A stretch of 64,000 bases of DNA from Streptomyces griseoviridis (GTDB lineage: Bacteria; Actinomycetota; Actinomycetes; Streptomycetales; Streptomycetaceae), in contig BMSM01000015.1 of NCBI GenBank assembly GCA_014649155.1, forward strand, positions 103,665 through 167,664, read 5' to 3'. The position numbers and the translations under genes are program-made. Below, in pieces: positions 7,943 to 16,123 of this stretch. The notes beneath the pieces are model-generated. The model had not been told where the DNA came from. It was given only the letters and a program-made list of their open reading frames with translations, and made no database searches. Each line of letters begins with the position of its first letter. The first letter of the stretch is position 1.

Positions 7943-8091
7943 GGAGGGTCGTGATCACCGGGGGCACGGACGGCGCCGGGCGGTCGGGTCCGTCGGGCCG
8001 TCGCCCCATGGTCCTCCTGGTTCCGTCGGCATCCTTCCTCGCCGGCGCGAGTCGGCTGCCCGGCCGTACCCGGGAGGTGCCCGCCCGGTGA
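7939..8091 (+). pseudogene. short-chain dehydrogenase remnant (internal deletion)
   Basis: A 50-codon frame starting at GTG 7939, which overlaps the hydrolase stop as GTGA, and ending in a TGA that overlaps the next GTG start, again GTGA. Its first residues, VRRVVITGGTDGAG, are the N-terminal strand and glycine motif (TGxxxGxG) of a classical SDR; the rest is too short for any enzyme. The simplest reading is a formerly translationally coupled SDR gene that lost its central part while both junctions stayed intact. It may still be translated as a short peptide that keeps ribosomes moving into the next gene. Confidence 0.5.
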
Positions 8092-8978
8092 AGTGGGTCA
8101 GCTACCGTTCCCCGGACGGGTCCACGCGCTGCGGCGTGGTGCGCGACGGCACGATCCACGCCGTGGGCACGGACCTGCTGGAACTGCTGCGCGCCGAAGG
8201 CGGACTGGAGTCCGCCGCCACCAGGGAACCGGCCGAGACCGTCGAGACGGCCACGGCCGACCTGCTGGCGCCGATACCGGTGCCCCCGTCGGTCCGGGAC
8301 TTCGCCGCGTTCGAACGCCACGTCAGCAACGCGGGCAGGGCGGCCACCGGCGACGGCACGGTCAGCCCGGCCTGGTACGCGTGTCCGCTCTTCCACTTCT
8401 CCAACCCGGCGGCGATCAAGGGGCCGTACGACGAGGTCCCCATCGCCCCGGGCACGCACTCGTGGGACTACGAGGTCGAGGTCGCCGCGGTGATCGCCGG
8501 GGACTGCTCGGACCTCGACGCCGCCACGGCGGAGCGGCACATCGCCGGCTACCTGGTCTACTGCGACTGGAGCGCACGCGACATCTCCGCGAGCGAGATG
8601 GGGTTCGTGTACGGCCCGTCCAAGAGCAAGGACGCCTCGACCAGCCTCGGCCCGTTCCTCGTCACCCCCGACGAACTGGAGCCCTACCGCTCGGACAAGG
8701 GCTACGCGCTGCGGATGGACGGGTACGTCAACGGCGAGCATTACGGCGGCGGCAGCTGGGACGAGATCCACTGGTCGTTCGGCGAGATGCTGGCGCACGC
8801 GTCGCGCGGCACCACGCTGCGAGCCGGTGACATCGTCGCCAGCGGACCCGTGGGCACCGGGTGCATCCAGGAGCTGGCCGGCCGCCGCCCCTACCTGGCA
8901 CCGGGGGACACGGTCCGGATCGAGGTGCGGGAACTCGGCGCGATCTCCGCGCGGATCACCGCGCCGGAGCCGTCCTGA
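8088..8978 (+). CDS. fumarylacetoacetate hydrolase family protein
   Basis: A 296-residue FAH-fold protein. The C-terminal catalytic domain is visible: HSWDYEVEVAAVIAGD gives the metal-binding Glu pair, and VYCDWSARDISASEMGF the metal-binding Asp and lid; YGPSKSKDASTSLGPFLVTPDEL follows the family pattern, and GDIVASGPVGTGC is the usual late motif. These enzymes hydrolyse or decarboxylate beta-keto acids from aromatic or sugar-acid breakdown. The GTG at 8088 has a GGGAGGTG site 8 nt upstream and overlaps the stop of the SDR remnant. Probably in the LysR-controlled operon. Confidence 0.88.
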   Translation: MKWVSYRSPDGSTRCGVVRDGTIHAVGTDLLELLRAEGGLESAATREPAETVETATADLLAPIPVPPSVRDFAAFERHVSNAGRAATGDGTVSPAWYACPLFHFSNPAAIKGPYDEVPIAPGTHSWDYEVEVAAVIAGDCSDLDAATAERHIAGYLVYCDWSARDISASEMGFVYGPSKSKDASTSLGPFLVTPDELEPYRSDKGYALRMDGYVNGEHYGGGSWDEIHWSFGEMLAHASRGTTLRAGDIVASGPVGTGCIQELAGRRPYLAPGDTVRIEVRELGAISARITAPEPS

Positions 8979-9036
8979 CGTGCCGGACCCACCGCGCACG
9001 TCCCCGTTCCCCCACCCTTGTCAGGAGACCACCACG

Positions 9037-9942
9037 ATGCTTCTCACCAGCACCTCTGCCCGCGCCGCCATCGGCATGGAGGCCGTCCGCGAGGTCAGCC
9101 TCACCGTCAACGCGGCCCACCTGTTCGTCTACTTCGTCCCCGAGGCGCCGGAAGAGGCCGCCGGGCTGGGCGTGACCGATCCCGGGCCGGCGTACTTCGC
9201 GTTCCGGTCGGCCCCGATGGGCGCGGTGCCCTGGCAGGTCACCCTCGCGGCCTTCTACGGCTTCAGCCCGCGGTCGGTGCGGGCCATGGCCGGCGTGTGG
9301 GACGCAGCGGCGCCCCGGGAGTGGCAGGCGGCTCGGTTCACCGCCGTCGGCCGGGCGCTGCGGCGCGTCGGCGTGCGCCTCACCGCCGATCAGATCGCCG
9401 AGGCACGCTCGCTGATCGACCCGGTCGTCGCGGGGGCCGACCACGCCGGGAAGCCGATGGCCGCCGCCAACGCCTCGGTGCCCCTCCCCGCCGATCCGCT
9501 CGTCGCGCTCTGGCAGCAGATCACGGTGCTGCGCGAGTGGCGGGGCGACGCGCATTTCACCGTGCTCGCCGCCAACGGCGTCGGGCCGTGCGACTGCAAC
9601 GTCCTCCAGACCGCCACGGGGCACTTCCCGGAAGCGATCGCGCGGGCCACCCGGCTGTGGGACGACGAGGAGGTGGCCGCGGCGACGGCACGCCTCGCCG
9701 CACGCGGCTGGCTCGACGCCGACGGCACCGCGACCGGCGCCGGCAGGGCGGCGCGCGAGCGGATCGAGACCGAGACCGACGAGCACTGCGCCGCGCTGTG
9801 GACGCCGATCGGCGACACCGGCGTCCGCCGCCTCACCTCGCTCATCAGGCCGATCCACGACGCGTTCACCGCGGCCGGAACGTACCCCTTCCCCGTGGAG
9901 ACGGGAGAGCGGCGGTCCGCCGGTGCGGGGGACGCCGGGTAG
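9037..9942 (+). CDS. SCO6745-family hypothetical protein
   Basis: About 301 residues starting at ATG 9037 with CAGGAGA ten nt upstream. It matches what I know as the SCO6745 family of actinobacteria: an N-terminal helical region (LFVYFVPEAPEEAAGLGV, RSAPMGAVPWQVTLAAFYGF), a central segment, and a C-terminal winged-helix-like part (AAATARLAARGWLDADGTAT, then GRAARERIETETDEHC) reminiscent of MarR/SalK-type proteins. The biochemical role is unknown. It lies 58 bp after the FAH gene on the same strand and may belong to the same operon. Confidence 0.8.
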   Translation: MLLTSTSARAAIGMEAVREVSLTVNAAHLFVYFVPEAPEEAAGLGVTDPGPAYFAFRSAPMGAVPWQVTLAAFYGFSPRSVRAMAGVWDAAAPREWQAARFTAVGRALRRVGVRLTADQIAEARSLIDPVVAGADHAGKPMAAANASVPLPADPLVALWQQITVLREWRGDAHFTVLAANGVGPCDCNVLQTATGHFPEAIARATRLWDDEEVAAATARLAARGWLDADGTATGAGRAARERIETETDEHCAALWTPIGDTGVRRLTSLIRPIHDAFTAAGTYPFPVETGERRSAGAGDAG

Positions 9943-10038
9943 GCCCCGCTGCCGGGCGGCGCGGCGGACCGGGGCGGGCCGCCAGGGAGCACGGGTGACG
10001 CCGGGGGCCGGACCGGGCGCGCGAGGGAAGCCGGGCCG
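9943..10038. terminator. convergent-gene spacer, possible terminator
   Basis: Between the rightward SCO6745-family gene and the leftward sensor kinase. GCCCCG at 9943-9948 pairs with CGGGGC at 9970-9975, with further GC-rich pairing inside. Weak evidence because everything here is GC-rich. Confidence 0.3.
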
Positions 10039-11541
10039 TCACCGGTCCACGGACGCGGACCCGCCCCCGCCGTCCGCCCCTTCCGCCCCCTTCGTGCTCT
10101 CCGCCCCGTCCAGCGGCAGCGTCACCGTGAACACCGTCGCCCCGGGGGAGCTGTCCACCGTGATGGTGCCCCCGTGGGCGAGGATCAGCGACCGGGCCAC
10201 GGCCAGGCCCAGGCCGCTGCCGCCCCGGTCGCGGCTGCGGGTCTTGTCGACGCGGTAGAAGCGGTCGAAGACGCGTTCCTGGTCGGCGGGCGGGATGCCC
10301 GGCCCCGCGTCCGCCACCTCCACCCGCGCCGCGTCCGCGCCGGCCGACACCCGCAGGCGTACCTCCGTGCCGGGCGGGGTGTGCACGGCCGCGTTGGTGA
10401 GCAGGTTGTCCAGGACCTGCCGGACCCGCTGCGGGTCGAGCCGCAGCCGTACCGGCGTCGCGGGCGCCGCCACCGCCAGCGCCCGCCCCGGGTGCGAGGC
10501 GCGGAACGCGTCGGCGGCCTGCCGGACCAGGTCCGTCAGGTCCGTCTCCGCCTGCCGCAGCGGCGCCTCCACCTCGGCCGCGTCCAGCCGGGCGAGCAGC
10601 AGCAGGTCGTCCAGGAGGACGCCCATCCGGGCCGCCTCGCCGCGCAGCCGGGCCAGGTGCTTCTCCCGCTCGCCGGGCTCGTTGGCCGCCGCGTACTGGA
10701 AGAGGTCCGCGTAGCCCCGGACCGACATCAGCGGGGTGCGCAGCTCGTGGGAGGCGTCGGCGACGAACCGGCGCAGCCGCCGCTCGGCCTCGGCGCGCAC
10801 CGCGAGGGAGTCGTCGATGTGCTCCAGCATCGCGTTGAACGCGGTGCGCAGCTCCGCCACCTCGCGGCCGCCGTCCCGGCCGCCGTCCCGCAGCGGCAGC
10901 CGGGCCGCCGACTCGGTCAGGTCGTGCGAGGCGATGCCGTGCGCGGTGCGGGCCATGTCGCTCAGCGGCTCCAGCCCGCGCCGCAGCATCCGCCGCCCGA
11001 ACACCACCAGCGCCAGCAGCGCGAGACCGAAGGCGACGACCTGCACGGCGATCAGCCGGTCCATGGTGCTGTCGACGTCCCCCAGCGGCGCGGCGCTGAC
11101 CAGCACCACCCCCGGCTCCACCGCGCAGGCCCGCAGCAGGTACGGCCCCCGGCCGCCGATCCGCACGGTGCGCGTGATGTCCTCGTCCGAGTGGGCCATG
11201 TCCTCGGCCAGCGCGGTCAGCGCGCCGGGGTCCGCGGGCACGTCGGCGGGCCTGCGCAGGTCGGCCGAGGAGCCGGAGACGTCGTAGACGGCCGTGTACC
11301 AGCCGTAGTACGGCCGGCGCCGGACCGTGCCGTGCTCGGCCGCGTCCTTGGTCTGCACCACCTGCGCCAGCTTCATCTGGTCGACGAGCCGCGCCTCCAG
11401 GTACTCCCGCATGTACGTGGTGAGCGCCGTGCCGACCACGGCGAAGGCCAGCAGCGACAGCGCGCCCAGGCCCAGCGCCAGCCGGGTGCCGAGCCGGGAG
11501 CCGCGGTAGGCGCCCCACAGCCGCCGTACCAGCCGTGTCAC
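10039..11541 (-). CDS. two-component sensor histidine kinase
   Basis: About 500 residues, starting at GTG 11541 (VTRLVRRLWGAYRGSRLG) whose codon overlaps the stop of the response-regulator gene as GTGA, so the pair is translationally coupled. There is an N-terminal membrane helix, an extracytoplasmic sensor of about 130 residues, a second helix (VVAFGLALLALVVFGRRML), HAMP, the phosphoacceptor H-box DASHELRTPLMSVRGYADL, and the ATPase N, G1 and G2 boxes (LDNLLTNAAVHT, DAGPGIP, GSGLGLAVARSL). The architecture is that of EnvZ/OmpR-family kinases. Divergence from the flavin redox operon suggests it senses something linked to that operon. Confidence 0.93.
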   Translation of the reverse strand: MTRLVRRLWGAYRGSRLGTRLALGLGALSLLAFAVVGTALTTYMREYLEARLVDQMKLAQVVQTKDAAEHGTVRRRPYYGWYTAVYDVSGSSADLRRPADVPADPGALTALAEDMAHSDEDITRTVRIGGRGPYLLRACAVEPGVVLVSAAPLGDVDSTMDRLIAVQVVAFGLALLALVVFGRRMLRRGLEPLSDMARTAHGIASHDLTESAARLPLRDGGRDGGREVAELRTAFNAMLEHIDDSLAVRAEAERRLRRFVADASHELRTPLMSVRGYADLFQYAAANEPGEREKHLARLRGEAARMGVLLDDLLLLARLDAAEVEAPLRQAETDLTDLVRQAADAFRASHPGRALAVAAPATPVRLRLDPQRVRQVLDNLLTNAAVHTPPGTEVRLRVSAGADAARVEVADAGPGIPPADQERVFDRFYRVDKTRSRDRGGSGLGLAVARSLILAHGGTITVDSSPGATVFTVTLPLDGAESTKGAEGADGGGGSASVDR

Positions 11542-12233
11542 GGGGCGGCCCGGCGCAGCGCGTACCCGAAGCCGCGCACGGTGTGGATCAGCGGGGTGCC
11601 GTCGCCCGCCTCGTCCAGTTTGCGGCGCAGCCGGCTGACCACCAGCTCCACCACGTTGGACCGGCCGCCGAAGCCGTACTCCCACACGTGGTCCAGGATC
11701 TGCGCCTTGGTCAGCACGGTCGGGGACTTGCGCATCAGATAGCGCAGCACCTCGTACTCGGTGGGGGTGAGGCTCAGCAGGGCCTCGCCGCGCCGCACCT
11801 GCCGGGTGTCCTCGTCCATCGTCAGGTCACCGACGCTCAGCACCGACCGCTGGAAGCCGGGCCCGGCGCTGCGCCGCAGCACGGTCCGCAGCCGCGCCAT
11901 CAGCTCCTCCACGGCGAACGGCTTGACCAGGTAGTCGTCGCCGCCCCGGGTCAGCCCCGCCACGCGGTCGGCGACCTGGTCGCGGGCGGTGAGGAACACC
12001 ACCGGCACCTGGGTGCCCGAGCGGCGCAGCCGGTCCAGGACGCCGAAGCCGTCGAGGTCCGGCAGCATCAGGTCGAGCACCACGATGTCGGGGTGGAACG
12101 CGGCGGCGGTGCGCAGCGCCTCCTCGCCGGAGTGCGCGGTGGCCGCCTCCCAGCCCTCGTACCGGGCGACCGTGGCGACCAGGTCGGCGATGGGCGGGTC
12201 GTCGTCCACGACGAGGAGTCGTACTTTGTCCAC
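11538..12233 (-). CDS. OmpR-family response regulator
   Basis: About 231 residues from GTG 12233 (VDKVRLLVVDDDPPIADLV). The receiver domain has the acidic pocket DDD, the phosphoacceptor Asp in DIVVLDLMLPDLDGFG, the conserved Thr (VVFLTARD) and Lys (DDYLVKPF). The C-terminal winged helix of the OmpR/PhoB type is clear (LSLTPTEYEVLRYLMRKS, then SNVVELVVSRLRRKLDE and HTVRGFGYALR). It precedes its kinase. The upstream intergenic region carries four direct repeats in 11-bp phase, which is the expected form of an OmpR-family binding site. Confidence 0.95.
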   Translation of the reverse strand: MDKVRLLVVDDDPPIADLVATVARYEGWEAATAHSGEEALRTAAAFHPDIVVLDLMLPDLDGFGVLDRLRRSGTQVPVVFLTARDQVADRVAGLTRGGDDYLVKPFAVEELMARLRTVLRRSAGPGFQRSVLSVGDLTMDEDTRQVRRGEALLSLTPTEYEVLRYLMRKSPTVLTKAQILDHVWEYGFGGRSNVVELVVSRLRRKLDEAGDGTPLIHTVRGFGYALRRAAP

Positions 12234-12294
12234 CCGCCCATACTGCGGCACCGGGTCCGCGCAGCCGAGCCCCAGGTCTTCGCCGTACCGGGAT

Positions 12295-12338
12295 CGACAG
12301 GCAGTCGAAAGGCGGCCGACAGGAGAACGACAGGGCGC
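12295..12338 (+). promoter_or_regulatory. four 11-bp-phased direct repeats (response-regulator box)
   Basis: Four consecutive 11-bp units begin CGACAGG (12295), CGAAAGG (12306), CGACAGG (12317) and CGACAGG (12328). Direct repeats in 11-bp phase are how OmpR/PhoB-family regulators line up on one face of DNA. The array lies 62-105 bp upstream of the response-regulator start and just before the first possible start of the redox operon, so the adjacent regulator is the obvious binder. Confidence 0.7.
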
Positions 12339-12356
12339 GCGGGTGAAGCTCGGGGC

Positions 12357-13709
12357 GTGACCACTGCCCCACGCGCTCCCCGTGTCGTCCAGCCGCCTCC
12401 CGCGCCGGTCCTTCGCCCCCGGGTGGTGGCCCGCGCCGGCCTGTACGTGTTCCTCGCCGCCCACGCCGCCGCCGTGGCCGTCCTCTTCGCGCAGGGCGGT
12501 TTCGCCTCCAACGCGCTGATCGTGCTGGGCCGCCTGGCCGGGCTGTACGGCGCCCTGTTCATGGCGTTCCAGCTGCTGCTGGTGGCCCGGCTGCCCTGGC
12601 TGGACCGGCGGATCGGCATGGACCGGCTGACCTCCTGGCACCGCTGGACCGGCTTCGGCGTGCTGTGGACGCTCCTCGCCCACGTGGTGTTCGTCACCTT
12701 CGGCTACGCGCGGGGGTCCGGGCTGGACCCGCTGAACCAGCTCGTCGACCTCGCCGAGACCGTCGAGGGTGTGCTGCGGGCGCTCGTCGCCCTCGCGCTG
12801 CTCGTCGTGATCGGCGGGGTCTCCGCCCGCGCCGCGCGGCGCCGGATGGCGTACGAGACCTGGCACTTCGTCCACCTGTACGCGTATGTCGCGGTGGTGC
12901 TGGCCTTCACCCACCAGATCGCCGCCGGGACCTCGTTCACCTCGTCGGCGTGGGGGACGGCGTACTGGTACGCGCTGTGGGGCGGGGCGCTCGGCGCGGT
13001 GTTCGCGGGGCGGGTCGCGCTGCCGCTGTGGCGCAACGGGCGGCACCGGCTGCGGGTCACGGCCGTCGTCCCGGAGAACGACCACGTCGTGTCCGTGTAC
13101 CTGACCGGCCGCGACCTGGACCGGCTGCCCGCGCGGGCCGGGCAGTTCTTCCTGTGGCGGTTCCTCACCCGGGACCGCTGGTGGCAGGCGAACCCCTTCT
13201 CGCTGTCCGCCGCGCCCGACGGCCGCACCCTCCGCCTCACCGTGAAGACGGCCGGCGACGGCACGGCCGGGATACGCCGGATCGAGCCCGGCACCCGCGT
13301 CTTCGCCGAGGGCCCCTACGGCGCCTTCACCGCCCTGCACCGCACCCGCCCCGACGCGCTGCTCATCGCGGGCGGCGTCGGCGTCACGCCGATCCGGGCG
13401 CTGCTGGAGGAGCTGGACGGGCACGCGGTGGTCGTCTACCGGGTCACCGCCGACCGGGACGCGGTCCTCTACGGCGAACTGCGCGACCTCGCCGCCGCCA
13501 AGGGCGCCGAGCTGCACCTGGTCACCGGGCCCCCGGTGCCCGACCGGCTCGCCCCGGCCGAACTCGCCCGGCTGGTCCCCGACCTCGCCGACCGCGACGT
13601 CTTCCTGTGCGGACCGCCGCCCATGATGAACGCCGTCCTGGGCAGCCTGCGCACACTCGGCGTGCCCGGCCCGCAGATCCACTTCGAGCGCTTCAGCCTG
13701 GCCGGCTGA
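12357..13709 (+). CDS. ferric-reductase-like transmembrane flavoprotein
   Basis: About 450 residues. The N-terminal half has several membrane helices of the ferric-reductase-like type with paired histidines (SWHRWTGFGVLWTLLAHVVF, then ETWHFVHLYAYVAVVLAFTH) expected to hold haem. The C-terminal half is a ferredoxin-reductase module: FAD site RAGQFFLWRF and NPFSLSAAP, and NAD site GGVGVTPIRALLEEL with FLCGPPPMMNAV. It would pass electrons from NAD(P)H across the membrane. The GTG at 12357 is the longest start; GTGs at 12423/12426 would leave room for a promoter downstream of the repeat box and deserve consideration. The next two genes supply a flavinylated carrier and the flavin transferase. 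Confidence 0.88.
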   Translation: MTTAPRAPRVVQPPPAPVLRPRVVARAGLYVFLAAHAAAVAVLFAQGGFASNALIVLGRLAGLYGALFMAFQLLLVARLPWLDRRIGMDRLTSWHRWTGFGVLWTLLAHVVFVTFGYARGSGLDPLNQLVDLAETVEGVLRALVALALLVVIGGVSARAARRRMAYETWHFVHLYAYVAVVLAFTHQIAAGTSFTSSAWGTAYWYALWGGALGAVFAGRVALPLWRNGRHRLRVTAVVPENDHVVSVYLTGRDLDRLPARAGQFFLWRFLTRDRWWQANPFSLSAAPDGRTLRLTVKTAGDGTAGIRRIEPGTRVFAEGPYGAFTALHRTRPDALLIAGGVGVTPIRALLEELDGHAVVVYRVTADRDAVLYGELRDLAAAKGAELHLVTGPPVPDRLAPAELARLVPDLADRDVFLCGPPPMMNAVLGSLRTLGVPGPQIHFERFSLAG

Positions 13710-13729
13710 GGGGAAGGCGAGAGCCCGCC

Positions 13730-14140
13730 GTGAAACGAGCCCTGCCCGTCCTGGTCCTCAGCGTCGCCGGACTGATCCCCGTGTGGCGGTACGCCCCGCC
13801 GGCCCCCGGGACCGGCACGACCGCGCAGGCCGCCCCCGCGCCGGCGCCGACGGCGTCCTCCGCCCCGGACGGCACCACCCGGCACACCGTCACCGGGCCG
13901 ACGGTGACCACCGAGAAGGGTCCCGTCCAGGTCCAGGTCACCTTCGACGGCGACCGCATCACCGCCGTGACCCTGCTCCGGCAGCCGGACCACCCCCAGA
14001 CCACGGCCGCCGTGCCCCGGCTCGTCGAGGAGACCCTCCGGGCGCAGAGCGCCGACGTCGACACCGTCTCCGGGGCCACCGTCACCAGCGAGGGCTACAA
14101 GGAGTCCCTCCAGGCCGCCCTCGACGCGAACGGGGCCTGA
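13730..14140 (+). CDS. FMN-binding domain protein (covalent flavin carrier)
   Basis: A 136-residue exported protein with a basic N terminus and a single hydrophobic segment (LPVLVLSVAGLIPVW), an Ala/Pro/Thr-rich linker, and one FMN-binding domain (residues about 55-135). It contains DTVSGATVTSEGY, matching the SGAT-type motif whose Thr is esterified to FMN by ApbE. GTG 13730 has the ribosome site GAGGGGAAGG. It lies 20 bp after the ferric-reductase-like gene and 1 bp before apbE, which strongly suggests the three act together as a membrane-to-outside electron path. Confidence 0.9.
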   Translation: MKRALPVLVLSVAGLIPVWRYAPPAPGTGTTAQAAPAPAPTASSAPDGTTRHTVTGPTVTTEKGPVQVQVTFDGDRITAVTLLRQPDHPQTTAAVPRLVEETLRAQSADVDTVSGATVTSEGYKESLQAALDANGA

Positions 14141-14141
14141 C

Positions 14142-14855
14142 GTGCGGCGCGTCGAACACGTCATGGGGTTCCCCGTCTCCCTGCGCGTCGACGACGAGGA
14201 CGTGCCCGAGCGCGCCGCCGACGCCGTCTTCGCCTGGCTGCGCGAGGTCGACGCCCGCTTCAGCCCCTTCCGCGAGGACAGCGAGGTGTGCCGCCTCGGC
14301 CGGGGCGAGCCGCTGGAGATCAGCGCCGACCTGCGGGAGGTGCTCGGGCTGTGCGAGGAGTACCGGGCGGCGACCGGCGGCGCCTTCGACGCCCGGCTGC
14401 CGGGCCGGGGACTGGACCCCTGCGCGGTGGTGAAGGGCTGGTCGGTGCAGCGGGCGGCCGGGCTGCTGGCGGCGGCCGGGGCGCGGCGGTTCTGCCTCAA
14501 CGCCGGCGGTGACGTGGTCGCCGCCGGCGGGCCCTGGCGGGTGGGCGTACGCCACCCCGAGGACGCCGGCCGGCTCTGCGCGGTCCTGGCCGTCACCGAC
14601 GCGGCGGTGGCGACCTCCGCCCGCTACGAGCGCGGCGACCACATCCTGGACGGCCGCACCGGACGCCCGGCGACCGGGCTGCTCAGCCTGACCGTGGTGG
14701 CCCCCACTCTGACCGAGGCCGACGCGGCGGCGACGGCCGCCTTCGCGCTGGGCCGCGAGGGCGTCGCCTGGGCCGCCGCCCGCCCGGACTGCGAGGTGTT
14801 CGCGGTGGACGCCGACCGCAAGGTGCTGCGCTCACCGGGCCTGCCGGTGGCGTGA
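14142..14855 (+). CDS. apbE: FAD:protein FMN transferase
   Basis: A 237-residue ApbE-family protein. It shows MGFPVSLRV, the DARFSPFREDSEVCRL segment, FDARLPGRGLDPCAVVKGW (substrate lysine), NAGGDVVAAGG and the C-terminal ATSARYERGDHILDGRTGRP with the usual His/Asp metal motif. It transfers FMN from FAD to a Thr of target proteins, here almost certainly the preceding FMN-binding protein. There is no clear signal peptide or lipobox, unlike many ApbE proteins, so modification may occur in the cytoplasm or export may depend on another route. GTG start one base after the previous stop. Confidence 0.92.
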   Translation: MRRVEHVMGFPVSLRVDDEDVPERAADAVFAWLREVDARFSPFREDSEVCRLGRGEPLEISADLREVLGLCEEYRAATGGAFDARLPGRGLDPCAVVKGWSVQRAAGLLAAAGARRFCLNAGGDVVAAGGPWRVGVRHPEDAGRLCAVLAVTDAAVATSARYERGDHILDGRTGRPATGLLSLTVVAPTLTEADAAATAAFALGREGVAWAAARPDCEVFAVDADRKVLRSPGLPVA

Positions 14856-14983
14856 GGGGCCGTTGCCGGGGGCAGGTGTGCGGGCGGCCACGTCTAGACT
14901 CACCCGGCAACCGCAAGGGCCGCTCGTACGGCCGTTGACCGGGACGCCCCGGTATGTCCGCCCACCGAAGGGTATTCGGCGCT

Positions 14984-16123
14984 TTGATACGGATGGATTC
15001 AGTCACCAAGCGGTATCCGGACGGCACGGTGGCGGTGGACCGGCTGTCGCTGGAGATACCCGACCGCTCGATCACGGTCCTCGTCGGCCCCTCCGGCTGC
15101 GGCAAGACCACGACCCTGCGGATGATCAACCGGATGGTCGAGCCCAGCGAGGGCACCATCCTCCTCGACGGCGAGGACGTCACCCGGCAGCCCGTCACCA
15201 CCCTGCGCCGCTCCATGGGGTACGTCATCCAGAACGCCGGTCTCTTCCAGCACCGGACGATCGTCGACAACATCGCCACCGTCCCCCGCATGCTCGGCCG
15301 GAGCAAGCGCGAGGCCCGGGAGCGGGCGGCCGAGCTGATGGAGCGGGTCGGCCTCGACACCGCCCTCGCCCGGCGCTACCCGTACCAGCTCTCCGGCGGC
15401 CAGCAGCAGCGCGTCGGCGTGGCCCGCGCCCTCGCCGCCGACCCGCCGGTGCTGCTCATGGACGAGCCGTTCTCGGCCGTCGACCCCGTGGTCCGCAAGG
15501 GCCTCCAGGACGAACTGCTGCGCATCCAGGACGAGCTGGGCAAGACCATCGTCTTCGTCACCCACGACATCGACGAGGCCATCAGACTCGGCACCATGGT
15601 CGCGGTGATGCGCGAGGGCGGGCGCCTCGCCCAGTACGCGCCCCCGGCCGAACTGCTCTCCGCCCCCGCCGACGCCTTCGTCGAGGACTTCCTCGGCGCC
15701 GACCGGGGCGTGCGGCGGCTGTCCTTCTTCCCGGCCGCCGGGCTGGAACTCACGACCGTCCCGGTGGTGCCGGTGGACGCCACCGCCAAGCGGCTCGGCG
15801 CCGCAGCGAAGTCCCCCTACCTGCTGGTCACCGATGTCGACGGGCGCCCGCTGGGCTGGAGCGAGCCGCGCGACCTGACCCCGGGCGACATCGGGACGGA
15901 CCGGCTGCTGCCGTACGGGCGGCCGTTCACGCCGGGCACCGACTCGCTGCGGGCCGCCCTGGACTGCGCGGTGCTCTCGCCGACCGGCTGGGCCGTCGCC
16001 GTGGACGCCGACGGCAAGGTGCTGGGCGTCGTCTCGCAGTCGGCCATCGGCGAGGCCATCCGGACCGCGCACGCCGGCCATGCCGGGGCGGCGTCCGCGC
16101 CCGTCACCGGGGCGGTCTCGTGA
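14984..16123 (+). CDS. glycine betaine/proline-type ABC transporter ATP-binding protein
   Basis: About 379 residues of the OpuCA/ProV type. Walker A (VGPSGCGKTTT), Q-loop (GYVIQNAGLF), signature (QLSGGQQQRVGVARAL), Walker B (PVLLMDEPFSAVDP) and the H-loop (FVTHDIDEA) are all present, followed by a C-terminal CBS-type region (about residues 240-365) that in OpuC-type systems couples transport to ionic strength or ligand. I prefer a TTG start at 14984 (reading MIRMDSVTKRY), which matches homologues; ATG 14993 is an alternative. The stop overlaps the next start as GTGA. Probably imports a compatible solute such as betaine or choline. Confidence 0.9.
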   Translation: MIRMDSVTKRYPDGTVAVDRLSLEIPDRSITVLVGPSGCGKTTTLRMINRMVEPSEGTILLDGEDVTRQPVTTLRRSMGYVIQNAGLFQHRTIVDNIATVPRMLGRSKREARERAAELMERVGLDTALARRYPYQLSGGQQQRVGVARALAADPPVLLMDEPFSAVDPVVRKGLQDELLRIQDELGKTIVFVTHDIDEAIRLGTMVAVMREGGRLAQYAPPAELLSAPADAFVEDFLGADRGVRRLSFFPAAGLELTTVPVVPVDATAKRLGAAAKSPYLLVTDVDGRPLGWSEPRDLTPGDIGTDRLLPYGRPFTPGTDSLRAALDCAVLSPTGWAVAVDADGKVLGVVSQSAIGEAIRTAHAGHAGAASAPVTGAVS

